Shown one piece after another: positions 1 to 7,025 of a stretch of DNA of 33,327 nucleotides. A program made the translations under genes and the position numbers. Positions within the stretch are counted from its first letter, which is position 1. Each line of letters begins with the position of its first letter. The DNA lies in assembly GCA_009924135.1 (NCBI GenBank), contig RFSE01000048.1, positions 1 to 33,327 of the forward strand, in the 5' to 3' direction. The notes beneath the pieces were generated by a model, which saw only the letters and a list, made by a program, of their open reading frames with translations, did not search any database and had not been told where the DNA came from. The stretch comes from Pseudomonadota bacterium (lineage in GTDB: Bacteria; Verrucomicrobiota; Verrucomicrobiia; Limisphaerales; SXTU01).

Positions 1-1
1 G

Positions 2-184
2 ATGATAGACTTGAACGGCGACTATCTTGACGAGCTTGGCGGCGAATGGTCCCCGCGCCTCGTGCCGGTTAGTGAGGTGGAGAAGGCGTGGCGCGAAGGC
101 GTGAAAGTGACGGACGCGGAAAAGATCGAACCGCAATGGCTAAGGAGCCGCGCCCGTAAAGTGGTGGAGGGAGAAAATCTATGA
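2..184 (+). CDS. small early hypothetical protein, possibly 5'-truncated
   Basis: The frame is open from the window edge, so the ATG at 2 may be internal and the real start may lie upstream. At most 60 residues are visible; they are acidic and basic with several Trp, and no motif is recognised. The TGA stop overlaps the ATG of the next gene (ATGA), the coupling used throughout this genome, which supports the frame being real. Function unknown; probably part of the early operon that continues from the far end of the window if the genome is circular. Confidence 0.55.
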   Translation: MIDLNGDYLDELGGEWSPRLVPVSEVEKAWREGVKVTDAEKIEPQWLRSRARKVVEGENL

Positions 185-273
185 ATAAACCAACCGGACC
201 AATGCTGCCTGAGCAGCGCGATGCGTGGGCTGCCTACGAGGCGCGGTTGAAGGCGGAAGGGGTGGAGTTGTGA
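181..273 (+). CDS. 30-residue small protein
   Basis: This very short gene starts at the ATG that overlaps the previous stop and ends at a TGA overlapping the GTG of the next gene. The peptide begins MNKPTGPMLPEQRDAW and is mostly hydrophilic. A purine-rich stretch (GGAGGGAGAA) just upstream can serve as its ribosome binding site. No family is recognised. Support comes from its fit in the overlap chain and the good ribosome binding site, so it is probable but not certain. Confidence 0.5.
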   Translation: MNKPTGPMLPEQRDAWAAYEARLKAEGVEL

Positions 274-398
274 GAGCTTTTATAGCAATCTTAATAATCA
301 GCATCCACTTCGATTCCAAAGTTCTCTGCTTTGCGCTTGGGCTTTTCCTGTGGTGGCTCACTGACAAACTGGACAAGGCAAGGGAGAAGAAAGAATGA
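270..398 (+). CDS. 42-residue single-pass membrane protein, GTG start
   Basis: The gene uses a GTG start overlapping the previous TGA, with GGAAGGGG about ten bases upstream. It encodes 42 residues: two hydrophobic stretches (about residues 3-12 and 18-30, the second ending in FLWWL) and a charged KLDKAREKKE tail. It is likely a tiny inner-membrane protein with a cytoplasmic basic C-terminus. Its stop overlaps the ATG of the ASCH gene. Function unknown; such small membrane proteins are common among phage early genes. Confidence 0.5.
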   Translation: MRAFIAILIISIHFDSKVLCFALGLFLWWLTDKLDKAREKKE

Positions 399-697
399 AA
401 ACTCTAAAACTCACCCTGAAAAAGAAGTGGTTCGACATGATCGCCAGCGGCGTGAAGAAGGAGGAATACCGCAAGGAGGGCCAGTGGATTGTGAGCCGAC
501 TTTATGAGCGTGTAGCTTTTGCGAAACGCCCCTACGACGCCGTCGAATTCACCAACGGCTACGGTGCCGACAGACCATTTGTCCGCGTCGAGTTCCTGGG
601 CTTTGAGTACGGCGGCGGCAAACCTGAATGGGGCGGCGCACCGGACGTTTACATCATCAAGCTCGGCAAGGTTTTGGAACGGAGGAATTGCGAATGA
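395..697 (+). CDS. ASCH-domain (PUA-like) protein
   Basis: This 100-residue protein has the usual length and pattern of phage ASCH-domain proteins: a beta-strand LKLTLKKKWFDMI at the start, the hallmark SGVKKEEYR at residues 18-26, then alternating strands ending in VYIIKLG. ASCH domains have a PUA-like fold and are thought to bind RNA or modified nucleotides; some have ribonuclease or nucleoside hydrolase activity, so the exact role here is open. The start is fixed by the ATGA overlap with the gene before, and its stop overlaps the next ATG. Confidence 0.8.
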   Translation: MKTLKLTLKKKWFDMIASGVKKEEYRKEGQWIVSRLYERVAFAKRPYDAVEFTNGYGADRPFVRVEFLGFEYGGGKPEWGGAPDVYIIKLGKVLERRNCE

Positions 698-930
698 AAC
701 CAAAGTGTAACAAGTTTGGATGCGGAGGCCACGCAAGTACAAAATGGCTCAACATTGGCGAGTCCATGCAGACAGCGAATGGGTTCATTATAGCCAAAGT
801 TTCCGGGTGGTTTTGCCCCATCTGTGGTGGTGGATACGGATCTGGTGATCCTCCTGCAACAGTGCGTCAAAGCGCGGCCAAAGCCCGCGCCACCGCGAAG
901 GAAGCGAAACGAAATTACCAAGGAAAATAA
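694..930 (+). CDS. small zinc-ribbon-like protein
   Basis: This 78-residue protein starts at the ATG overlapping the ASCH stop, with GGAGGAA upstream. It has Cys pairs CNKFGC near residues 5-10 and CPIC near residues 42-45, followed by GGGYG, and then an Ala/Lys/Arg-rich tail. Four cysteines in two pairs suggest a small structural zinc site. An in-frame upstream start at 628 would lie inside the ASCH gene and is not favoured. Function unknown; early accessory protein. Confidence 0.65.
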   Translation: MKPKCNKFGCGGHASTKWLNIGESMQTANGFIIAKVSGWFCPICGGGYGSGDPPATVRQSAAKARATAKEAKRNYQGK

Positions 931-934
931 CCGC

Positions 935-1312
935 ATGTGCGAAATTGCAGAAGTCTATAAGATTGACAAAACGAAGGCGCGCAAGCCGCACAAGTGCCGC
1001 GAGTGCGGCGGTGTCATCGCCAAGGGTGAAATCTACAACCGCCACCACGGAGTATTCGATGGCTCTGGATTCGACAGCCGCGTGTGCCTCGATTGCGACG
1101 CGCTCCGGGCTGAGGTGGATAAGGATAAGCCCAGCGTTTACGATCAAACGTGCGTGGAGGAGCTTGGAGAGGTTGTGTTTGGATCGGGCAACACGGGACT
1201 GATCCGCGCATTCATCACCAACAAACGGAAGCGCGGCGCGCCCGTCACGGACTGGCAGGCCGCGTTGCTGGAGGAACTGGAAAGGCCGAAGACTCAGGGG
1301 GATGCGCCATGA
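935..1312 (+). CDS. 125-residue zinc-binding hypothetical protein
   Basis: Translation from ATG 935 gives MCEIAEVYKID, then a two-pair cysteine module, CRECGG at about residues 21-26 and CLDCD near residues 52-56, enclosing YNRHH. This looks like a treble-clef or zinc-ribbon knuckle. The rest is acidic and helical (VEELGEVVFG, WQAALLEELERP). The start was chosen because upstream in-frame codons overlap the neighbour by a long stretch. The stop overlaps the next ATG. Probably an early DNA- or protein-binding factor; the function is not identified. Confidence 0.65.
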   Translation: MCEIAEVYKIDKTKARKPHKCRECGGVIAKGEIYNRHHGVFDGSGFDSRVCLDCDALRAEVDKDKPSVYDQTCVEELGEVVFGSGNTGLIRAFITNKRKRGAPVTDWQAALLEELERPKTQGDAP

Positions 1313-2046
1313 AACCCCGCAAACTCACCCGCCGCCAGTTGGCCGCGAAGCTGGGTAAGCTCGCCAAGGATATGCAACAGGTGGGCGCGGAGCTGGAATA
1401 CTTCGGAGGCTTTTCGCCTGTCGCGCAATGGAGTCGCGGAGCCATCCCTAGCGAGCCGGAGAAGCTGGAGCGCGTCGCCGGGGGTAAAGTGTCCGCCGAC
1501 GTGCTGGCGAAGTTCCCAGGGGGCAAAAACGCGCGAATGGAGCAGGAGCGCGAGAAGCAAGCTGCCTTTCGAGAGGATCAGCGCCGAAAAGGCATTGCCA
1601 GCGGGCAGGCGAGACGTGAACAGCGGTTCAACCGCGGTTCAACCACGGTTCAACCGAGTCCCCAACCGGAAGGTCAACCGAAATCGAACTCTCCGTCTCC
1701 GTCTCCGTCTCCGTCTCCGTCTTCAGTCTCCAAAGAAGAGGGGGAGGGGAAATTGCTCCCCCGCGAATCCTGCGAAGTGCCGGACAAGCCCGGCGCTATC
1801 GCCCAAACGATGACCGCAGGCATCCCGGCAGACTTTGCCGGGTACGTTTACGACGATTGGGAAAGCCGGGGAGGAAAAGACGGTGGAGGGAACATGGTCC
1901 CGTGGCTCCGGTACGTCACGAAACGGTGGGCGCGCGAGGGGACCGAATGGCGGAATGGGACGCACAGCGCGCTGAAGAGGCAAAAAACACCCCCACCGCA
2001 CGCCGTAATGGGCACGCCACACGATTTGAAAGCGAAAACGCTATGA
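1309..2046 (+). CDS. putative phage replication protein with internal iteron-like repeats
   Basis: The product has 245 residues. The N-terminal third is basic and helical (KLTRRQLAAKLGKLAKDMQQ), the centre is disordered with a Ser-Pro repeat, and the C-terminus is a compact block with FAGYVYDDWESRGG and WLRYVTKRW, which resembles the C-terminal modules of phage replication proteins that pair with helicase loaders. It overlaps a DnaC-like gene by ATGA, as lambda O precedes P. Its coding DNA holds three tandem 11-bp palindromic repeats, which may be the origin. The initiator role is inferred from context and repeats; there is no recognised catalytic motif. Confidence 0.55.
   Translation: MKPRKLTRRQLAAKLGKLAKDMQQVGAELEYFGGFSPVAQWSRGAIPSEPEKLERVAGGKVSADVLAKFPGGKNARMEQEREKQAAFREDQRRKGIASGQARREQRFNRGSTTVQPSPQPEGQPKSNSPSPSPSPSPSSVSKEEGEGKLLPRESCEVPDKPGAIAQTMTAGIPADFAGYVYDDWESRGGKDGGGNMVPWLRYVTKRWAREGTEWRNGTHSALKRQKTPPPHAVMGTPHDLKAKTL
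1624..1656 (+). repeat. three tandem 11-bp iteron-like repeats (CGGTTCAACCR)
   Basis: Three contiguous copies lie at 1624-1634, 1635-1645 and 1646-1656, reading CGGTTCAACCG, CGGTTCAACCA, CGGTTCAACCG. Each G-ending copy is an odd-centred perfect palindrome (CGGTT-C-AACCG). A partial fourth copy, GGTCAACCG, sits at 1672-1680. Because 11 is not a multiple of 3, the repeats encode a non-repetitive peptide, so selection probably acts on the DNA. They lie inside the putative replication gene, upstream of a helicase-loader gene, the arrangement of lambda-type origins. Confidence 0.65.
1691..1720 (+). repeat. five tandem CTCCGT hexamers encoding a Ser-Pro linker
   Basis: CTCCGT is repeated five times without interruption. 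In frame it encodes alternating Ser and Pro, a flexible linker between the N- and C-terminal parts of the replication-like protein. The tract is strongly strand-asymmetric (pyrimidine-rich on this strand). It could expand or contract by slippage without a frameshift. Confidence 0.75.
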
Positions 2047-2693
2047 CTGCCAAAACACCCGCCGAGCCGTTGGAAGCGATTTTAGAGAGGATGAACCGGC
2101 TGGAATTTTCCAGCAAGGCGGGTCAGGAGCCAAAGCGCGACATGTCGGGAATCGCGGTTGGCTTATTCAACGACTGGAACGCCCCCCGCAGGCAGGCGGA
2201 ACGTAAGGAGGTGAATTTATCCGGCCCGTGGGGTGAAACTCTCGCCAAGGTCAAAGGGAAGCTGGGAGCAGGGTTTTTAATCGCAATCCACGGCGAGCAC
2301 GGGAACGGCAAGACCCAGATGGGGGTTGAGTTGATGCGCTACCAGATCACCAACCGGATCAAGTCCGCCCGGTTCACGACCTCGACGGAATTCTTCATGG
2401 GACTGAAATCGACCTACAGACAGGACGCGCAACGGTCAGAGGCGGATTACGTCGAGTCGTTCTGCCGGCCATCCTTGCTGGTCGTGGACGAAATCGAGAA
2501 GCGCGGGCAAAGCGAATGGGAAAACGGGCTGCTTTTCCACCTGTTCAACCGCCGCTACAACGCGGTGAAAGACACGCTGCTGATTAGCAACCTCCCCGCG
2601 GGCGAACTTGAGCAGCACCTGGGGCGCGCATTGGTATCAAGGCTCAACGAAACCGGCGGGATGATTCACGCGGATTGGCCGGGGAGAAGGTGA
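2043..2693 (+). CDS. DnaC-like replicative helicase loader (AAA+ ATPase)
   Basis: A 216-residue AAA+ protein. Walker A is GEHGNGKT at residues 84-91, Walker B is LLVVDE at 145-150, a sensor-like LLISNLP lies at 179-185, and an arginine-finger region ALVSRLNE at 196-203. Length and motif order match DnaC/IstB-type loaders, which place the host DnaB helicase at the phage origin. The start ATG overlaps the previous stop. The gene follows a putative initiator, matching the O-P pairing of lambdoid phages. The ATPase call is firm; the loader role follows from family and context. Confidence 0.85.
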   Translation: MTAKTPAEPLEAILERMNRLEFSSKAGQEPKRDMSGIAVGLFNDWNAPRRQAERKEVNLSGPWGETLAKVKGKLGAGFLIAIHGEHGNGKTQMGVELMRYQITNRIKSARFTTSTEFFMGLKSTYRQDAQRSEADYVESFCRPSLLVVDEIEKRGQSEWENGLLFHLFNRRYNAVKDTLLISNLPAGELEQHLGRALVSRLNETGGMIHADWPGRR

Positions 2694-2875
2694 TGCGCCA
2701 CAAGCCTACCGGACGCGCTTGCAGTCGTACTGCGGGCGGCATGGAGCGCCGCCTTGCCAGACGTGCCAGCTCAGGTCTAGCACCCCCACCCCCGGCAAGG
2801 AATCTTTTCGCCAAGCCTCCCGAACAGGTTACCAATGAACCCCGACTTGTCGGTATGAGTAGTAAAAAAAGCTGA
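2693..2875 (+). CDS. 60-residue basic hypothetical protein
   Basis: The ATG overlaps the stop of the helicase loader gene (TGATG). The peptide is rich in Arg and Pro, with an APPPPARN stretch, and shows no recognised fold. A 12-base gap separates it from the next gene. Low-complexity composition means this could be a chance frame, but the coupling to the upstream stop gives some support. Confidence 0.35.
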   Translation: MRHKPTGRACSRTAGGMERRLARRASSGLAPPPPARNLFAKPPEQVTNEPRLVGMSSKKS

Positions 2876-2887
2876 TGTTGCTACTAA

Positions 2888-3550
2888 ATGAGCCGAAAAC
2901 CCTCTTTAACTGACGGACTTCCCGAGGAAATGCCGGACCTCGACACGCTTATTGACGCTGACGCGGAATTTGACAGTTCCGCCGGCGGCTTCACCAAAGC
3001 CAAGCGCGTGCAATCGGCCAGGATAGTCACCTTCGACGCCCGGAAGGTTAAAACCGCGTGCGACGCGCTGCAAACGATGCCAATGGATCAGGAATCGGTT
3101 CACATCGTGGTTTCCCAATCCTTCGCCGGCTTCGACCTCATCCCAGCTTTCCTAAAACTCACAGGCGCGGCCAGCTACCAGAGGCTTTACCTGACAACGC
3201 TCGGTTTCAGCCGGGACAACCTCGCACAAATCGAGGTGATGATTCGCGCGGGACAGATACCCCCCCCGAAACTACGCATCCTGTGCGGCGACTTCTTCCG
3301 CCGGGCGGACTCCGGCCTTTGGGACATTGGCGCACTGCTCGCCAAGGAGCACGGATTCACCTTCAAAAGCTACCGCAACCACACGAAGCTGATACTGGCC
3401 GAGATCGTGGGTAAGTATTACGTCGTGGAATCCTCCGCCAATCTGCGCTCCTGCCAAAATGTTGAGCTTTTCACCATCACACAAAGCAAGCCACTTTTCC
3501 AGTTTCACGCCGGCTGGATTGACGAAGTGCTGAAATCGTCGGAAGGTTGA
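2888..3550 (+). CDS. phospholipase D-like (HKD) domain protein
   Basis: The 220-residue product has a central alpha/beta domain and a late block with H165 and K167 in NHTKLIL, followed by YYVVESSANLRSC, where N185 follows a Ser-Ser-Ala. This resembles one half-site of the PLD superfamily (HxK...N). The Asp of the classic HKD motif is not evident and only one half-site is visible, so a dimeric nuclease-like or inactive PLD fold is likely. It lies just before the packaging genes, a place where phages often carry PLD-like proteins. Role in DNA processing is inferred. Confidence 0.6.
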   Translation: MSRKPSLTDGLPEEMPDLDTLIDADAEFDSSAGGFTKAKRVQSARIVTFDARKVKTACDALQTMPMDQESVHIVVSQSFAGFDLIPAFLKLTGAASYQRLYLTTLGFSRDNLAQIEVMIRAGQIPPPKLRILCGDFFRRADSGLWDIGALLAKEHGFTFKSYRNHTKLILAEIVGKYYVVESSANLRSCQNVELFTITQSKPLFQFHAGWIDEVLKSSEG

Positions 3551-3565
3551 CTCTCCTGCCGGAAG
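3547..3565 (+). repeat. TTGACT leader element, copy 1 (before the HTH gene)
   Basis: TTGACTCTCCTGCCGGAAG overlaps the stop of the PLD-like gene and runs into the 19-bp palindrome. It matches copies at 7758, 10426 and 14181 (TTGACT, then CTGCC or CGCC, then GCAAGG). Here the AAG lies 22 bases before ATG rather than the usual four to six, the palindrome taking the gap. Confidence 0.5.
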
Positions 3566-3583
3566 TGTAGCGTCACGCTACAC
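3565..3583. promoter_or_regulatory. 19-bp perfect palindrome, probable operator
   Basis: GTGTAGCGT-C-ACGCTACAC is a perfect inverted repeat with 9-bp arms around one central base. It ends one base before the ATG of a small Xre-type HTH protein, so a bound repressor dimer, or an RNA hairpin, would block the ribosome binding site. The position next to an HTH gene suggests autoregulation. Seen in sequence; the operator function is inferred. Confidence 0.6.
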
Positions 3584-3584
3584 C

Positions 3585-3752
3585 ATGACGCCGGAAGAAT
3601 ACCGACAGGAACGCAAGCGCCGAGGCACCCAGGCCGCCATTGCCGGCAAGCTTGAAGTATCCCGTGTCACCATAGCCCGCCGAGAGTCGGGCAAAATACC
3701 CGTCACCCGCGAAGCGTGGCTTGCTCTTCGCACAATCAAGGTGACTCGATGA
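3585..3752 (+). CDS. 55-residue Xre/Cro-type HTH regulator
   Basis: ATG 3585 opens a 55-codon frame. Residues 14-34 (GTQAAIAGKLEVSRVTIARRE) give a clear helix-turn-helix, followed by SGKIPVTRE, typical of the Cro/CI superfamily. The gene directly follows a perfect 19-bp palindrome and its TGA overlaps the ATG of the terminase small subunit gene. It probably represses its own expression and perhaps the packaging operon. Short length is normal for Cro-like proteins. The DNA-binding call is confident; the target is inferred. Confidence 0.75.
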   Translation: MTPEEYRQERKRRGTQAAIAGKLEVSRVTIARRESGKIPVTREAWLALRTIKVTR

Positions 3753-4333
3753 TTTCCCCAGCGGACAAGGCGAAGATTCTCAAGGCCAACACGGCAAACA
3801 TCGTGCGCAAAGTGAAGGCCGGGAAGCCGCTCACAAAAGCCGAGATGGGTTTAATTGCCGAGGCTCCGGAGGGGGAGGCTAAAACAAAGAAGGGAAGGCC
3901 GGCCAAGGGGAATTCCGTTTACTCCCTCGCCCAGGAAAGCGGCATAGACCAACGAACGGTCAGAAAGCGACTGGTTGACGCCGGACTTTTCCCGCCTGAC
4001 GACCACCCCCGGCAAAAGTTGATCGACGCGATCAAGCCGACAAAGGGAAACGGGGACGGCACGATCAAGGAACAGAAGACCTTCGAGGAATGGAGGAAGC
4101 TGAAAATCTTTAACGACAAAGAGGACGGACTACTCATCACCAAGGCCAGCGTCATCAGCAGCATCCAGCGGCTCAATCCGAAGATTGACGCCTTGATTGA
4201 ACAGAAGATCGTCAACGAGTACCCCGCCGCAGTAGCCGGGTTGGACGTGCCAGCCGCGCGGGAGTTTGGAAAGAGGTTCGCCGACGAACTCCGCCGCGAG
4301 TGGGCCGCGTTCCGGGAGGAGTGGCAGGGATGA
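3749..4333 (+). CDS. terminase small subunit-like protein
   Basis: A 194-residue protein directly upstream of the large terminase subunit and overlapping it by ATGA. Residues 65-90 (VYSLAQESGIDQRTVRKRLVDAGL) form a winged-helix/HTH start like Nu1-type small terminase subunits, which bind the packaging site and guide the large subunit. A helical C-terminal half ending AAFREEWQG may be the large-subunit contact. ATG 3749 is chosen because it overlaps the previous stop. The call rests on HTH plus position. Confidence 0.75.
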   Translation: MISPADKAKILKANTANIVRKVKAGKPLTKAEMGLIAEAPEGEAKTKKGRPAKGNSVYSLAQESGIDQRTVRKRLVDAGLFPPDDHPRQKLIDAIKPTKGNGDGTIKEQKTFEEWRKLKIFNDKEDGLLITKASVISSIQRLNPKIDALIEQKIVNEYPAAVAGLDVPAAREFGKRFADELRREWAAFREEWQG

Positions 4334-6198
4334 GCCTCGCTGTGCGCGATGCGTGGGGCGCGTCGATACCGCCCAAAGACCGCCGCCCGATTTACGAGTG
4401 GGGTAAGGACCATATTCGGAACTTGCCGCCTGTGCTTTCCAAAACGGGCGCATTCGACATTGGTACAAGTACGCATTTCCGCGAACCGTTCGAGGCCATC
4501 GCGGATGACCGCGTGCGCGAGGTGAACGTGTGCGCCCCGCCGCGCTCCGGCAAGACCTTGCTGGCCGACGTGTCAATCCCGTGGCTCGTATCGGTCCAAG
4601 GCTCTTCGATCCTCTTTGTCATTCAGACGGACGAAATGGCGAAGTCACACGCGGAGCTGCGGACAATGCCGCTCCTGAATTCCGTCGCCAGCGTGCGTGC
4701 CATGCTCCCCGATGATCGGCACAAAAACCGGGGACAGGAAATCATCTTTGCGAACGGCCTGCCTTTGATCGTATGCGGTCCGGCCATCTCCAATCTTCAG
4801 AACCGGGGCTTCCGAACCGTTATCATTGATGAAGCTTGGCGCATTGCGGCAGACCATCCGGGGCGCATCGGGGAGGCTAAGACGCGGCTTGGCGATTTCC
4901 TCCGGGAGCAACTATCAAAGCTCCTCGTCATTTCGCAGGGCGGGACGTGGGACGACGATTGGCACATCCAGTTTTCCTCCGGCGTGATTCACGAATGGAC
5001 CGTTCCTTGCGCTGGCTGCGGTCAATTCATCATCCCGAAGATTCACGGCAAGCACGCCGACGGGCGGAGGTGGGGGATTGTTTGGGATTCGCGGGACCGG
5101 CCCGACGGAAAATTTGACCGCGCGCACGCGCTCGCCACGCTGCGATTTGAATGCCCGTTGTGCGCGCACCGGCACTATGACACCCCCGCCACTAAAGCCG
5201 CATGGAGCGCGGCAGGGCGCTATCAGTGCACGGACCCAGAGGGCGACTTGACCAAGAAAAGCTACCATTGGGAAAACGTCATAGACTACCCGTGGAAAGA
5301 ACTAGCCACACTTTGGTTCAGTGCGCGTGAGCAGGCACACATCGGCAACGAAGGACCGACCATTCAGTTTTTCCAAAAACAGTGCGCAAGCTTCTACAAC
5401 CCGTCTTTCGGCGCGCACGTCGAGACGCTGCCCAGCGTCGAGATCATCACCCCCGCCCCGGAGACGAAGAAGTTTTGGGAAAAGCAGGACGCAATATGCC
5501 TCTCGGTCGATATGCAGTATGGCCACTTTTGGGGACTAGTTGAAGCGTGGAGCCGGGACGGCGAATCAATGGTAATGTGGGCAGACCGGCTCGAAACGTG
5601 GGTGGACATTTCGGCCAAGCAAGCTGAGTTCCACGTCCCGGATGATTGCGTGATGGTGGACGCGGGCAACTGGCGGAGTGAGGTTGCCGCGCAATGCGTG
5701 CAGCATGGGCACGCTACCAACTCCCGGCTTTGGTGGGAAAAATGGTCGTGCTGGTGGGCCATGCTGGGCGACGATGCCCACAGCTTTACCTACAGCTACC
5801 TTGAGCGGGGAGAGAAGAAAACGAAGCGCCTTCCCTACTCATGGGAACCGGAAGCGTTCGACCCATGCTTCGGTCAACACACGGACGCCGCGCTTCGCAA
5901 GCTCACCCAGGGGCGCAAATGCCCAACGATTCGCTGGAGCAACCCGACGATCAAAGACATCATGGGAAGCCGCCGCCAAGCATTAATGGAGGGGAAGCTC
6001 GCCTTTGTCGCGAAGGGAGCCAGCGAACACTTCGCGCGTCACATCTTCTCAGAGGCCAAAATGCCGGACCCGAAGAACCTTGGCAAAATGAAGTGGGCTC
6101 CGAAAAGCAAGAAGCTGCCAAACCACCTATGGGATTGCTGGTGCCAGTCCGCCGTATTCGCGGCGCGGCGGAGGATTATCCGGGCGTTCGGGGAGTGA
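4330..6198 (+). CDS. terminase large subunit, GpA family
   Basis: A 622-residue packaging motor and nuclease. Walker A is APPRSGKT at residues 69-76, Walker B is VIIDE at 164-168. A cysteine knuckle follows, with CAGC at 227-230 and CPLC at 275-278, characteristic of GpA-type terminases. The nuclease domain starts near LSVDMQ with a metal-binding Asp at about 394. Length matches lambda gpA (641). It cuts concatemeric DNA and translocates it into the prohead. The start overlaps the small subunit stop. Its TGA abuts the stop of the convergent gene at 6199. Confidence 0.93.
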   Translation: MSLAVRDAWGASIPPKDRRPIYEWGKDHIRNLPPVLSKTGAFDIGTSTHFREPFEAIADDRVREVNVCAPPRSGKTLLADVSIPWLVSVQGSSILFVIQTDEMAKSHAELRTMPLLNSVASVRAMLPDDRHKNRGQEIIFANGLPLIVCGPAISNLQNRGFRTVIIDEAWRIAADHPGRIGEAKTRLGDFLREQLSKLLVISQGGTWDDDWHIQFSSGVIHEWTVPCAGCGQFIIPKIHGKHADGRRWGIVWDSRDRPDGKFDRAHALATLRFECPLCAHRHYDTPATKAAWSAAGRYQCTDPEGDLTKKSYHWENVIDYPWKELATLWFSAREQAHIGNEGPTIQFFQKQCASFYNPSFGAHVETLPSVEIITPAPETKKFWEKQDAICLSVDMQYGHFWGLVEAWSRDGESMVMWADRLETWVDISAKQAEFHVPDDCVMVDAGNWRSEVAAQCVQHGHATNSRLWWEKWSCWWAMLGDDAHSFTYSYLERGEKKTKRLPYSWEPEAFDPCFGQHTDAALRKLTQGRKCPTIRWSNPTIKDIMGSRRQALMEGKLAFVAKGASEHFARHIFSEAKMPDPKNLGKMKWAPKSKKLPNHLWDCWCQSAVFAARRRIIRAFGE

Positions 6199-6459
6199 TT
6201 AAAACCACCTAGTAGCGCGCCCGATCCTTAATAACCACAGACAAGCTTCTCGCTTTGTTTTGAAAACAGGATCGTTATGCGAGTCCCTTGCTGATGAATG
6301 GAGCCGTGAATTAGCCACCCATCTCCACCCAAGGCAATGAAAGAAAACTCTCTCCACATAGCCGAGTAATTCCAAGCAATCACCCCATTGAACTTTTCCG
6401 CCGCGAACCCATATTTTCCCGGAACTGTCAGGGTTTTTGCATTTGTATCTAAGCTTCAC
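6199..6459 (-). CDS. hypothetical protein, GTG start, last gene of the reverse cassette
   Basis: An 86-residue frame reading toward terL, with stop codons of the two genes directly abutting. It is basic and aromatic-rich (WRWV, FFHCLGW) and ends in a segment VFKTKREACLWLLRIG that looks like the helical C-terminus of small phage proteins. The GTG overlaps the stop of the short upstream frame (GTGA). AT content is higher than in the structural genes, consistent with a later-acquired cassette. Function unknown. Confidence 0.5.
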   Translation of the reverse strand: MKLRYKCKNPDSSGKIWVRGGKVQWGDCLELLGYVERVFFHCLGWRWVANSRLHSSARDSHNDPVFKTKREACLWLLRIGRATRWF

Positions 6460-6636
6460 TTTCCGGCCTTTCTCTTTGCAGTCTGCCTTGATTCGCCACC
6501 GATAAGAATCGCGGCAATGGCCTTCCGTTTCTTTACCGAGCGCGTCGGCTGGCCGTAGGAGATAGCCAGGCCGTCGCGAGAAGGTTCAGACCAAATGCGT
6601 TTCCCTTTTCCAATCGGAATAAATTGAGACTTCATT
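6456..6636 (-). pseudogene. small gene apparently interrupted by a one-base frameshift
   Basis: An ATG at 6636, three bases after the Lar-like stop, starts MKSQFIPIGKGKTHLV and stops. One base away, after a GGGAAAA run near 6600, another frame continues for about 45 codons (RIWSEPSRDGLAISYGQ...) to a TGA at 6456-6458 that overlaps the next GTG. Dropping one A would give one 59-residue protein. Alternatives are an intact 52-residue gene from TTG 6614, a sequencing error, or a true pseudogene. Confidence 0.4.
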
Positions 6637-6638
6637 TC

Positions 6639-7025
6639 TCAGCCTTTCTCTTTTTGTGACTCGCGACCGCCGCTTTTTCCGACCGCCTCGCTGGCGACAC
6701 CCCAGACAGAGATTGCAGTTTTCATTTTTTGGTGCGCCGGACCTTCGGCTCCGCAATTCATGCAGGCCACCCTAAACCATACATCGCCAAGCCATTTCTG
6801 AGACCAATCAGAATCGGACTCTTCATCGCGCGATTCAAAAGCCTCAACAACCGAATCGCTAACCCCGCAAAATGGGCACGGTAAAAGCTTTGTGCCATGA
6901 TTTTTAACAAGGCAGCACCTTTCCTCCTGATTAACTGAGACGTTATCGGCGGTTAGCGGACCATTTGGAAGCGAGTCGTCAAATGGGACTATCCCGCGCG
7001 GGTCAATGTATTGGTTTTTTTGCAT
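6639..7025 (-). CDS. Lar-like (restriction alleviation-type) zinc protein
   Basis: The 128-residue product carries LLPCPFCG, a hydrophilic stretch with WFRVACMNCGAEGP about 45 residues later, and a further helix. The CPFCG...C..CGA.GP pattern is the Lar family zinc fold; the Rac-prophage Lar protein reduces restriction of phage DNA. The N-terminal 47 residues before the first Cys are an extra extension, so an internal start is possible. It overlaps the upstream HTH gene by 37 bases. Family call good, anti-restriction role inferred. Confidence 0.7.
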   Translation of the reverse strand: MQKNQYIDPRGIVPFDDSLPNGPLTADNVSVNQEERCCLVKNHGTKLLPCPFCGVSDSVVEAFESRDEESDSDWSQKWLGDVWFRVACMNCGAEGPAHQKMKTAISVWGVASEAVGKSGGRESQKEKG

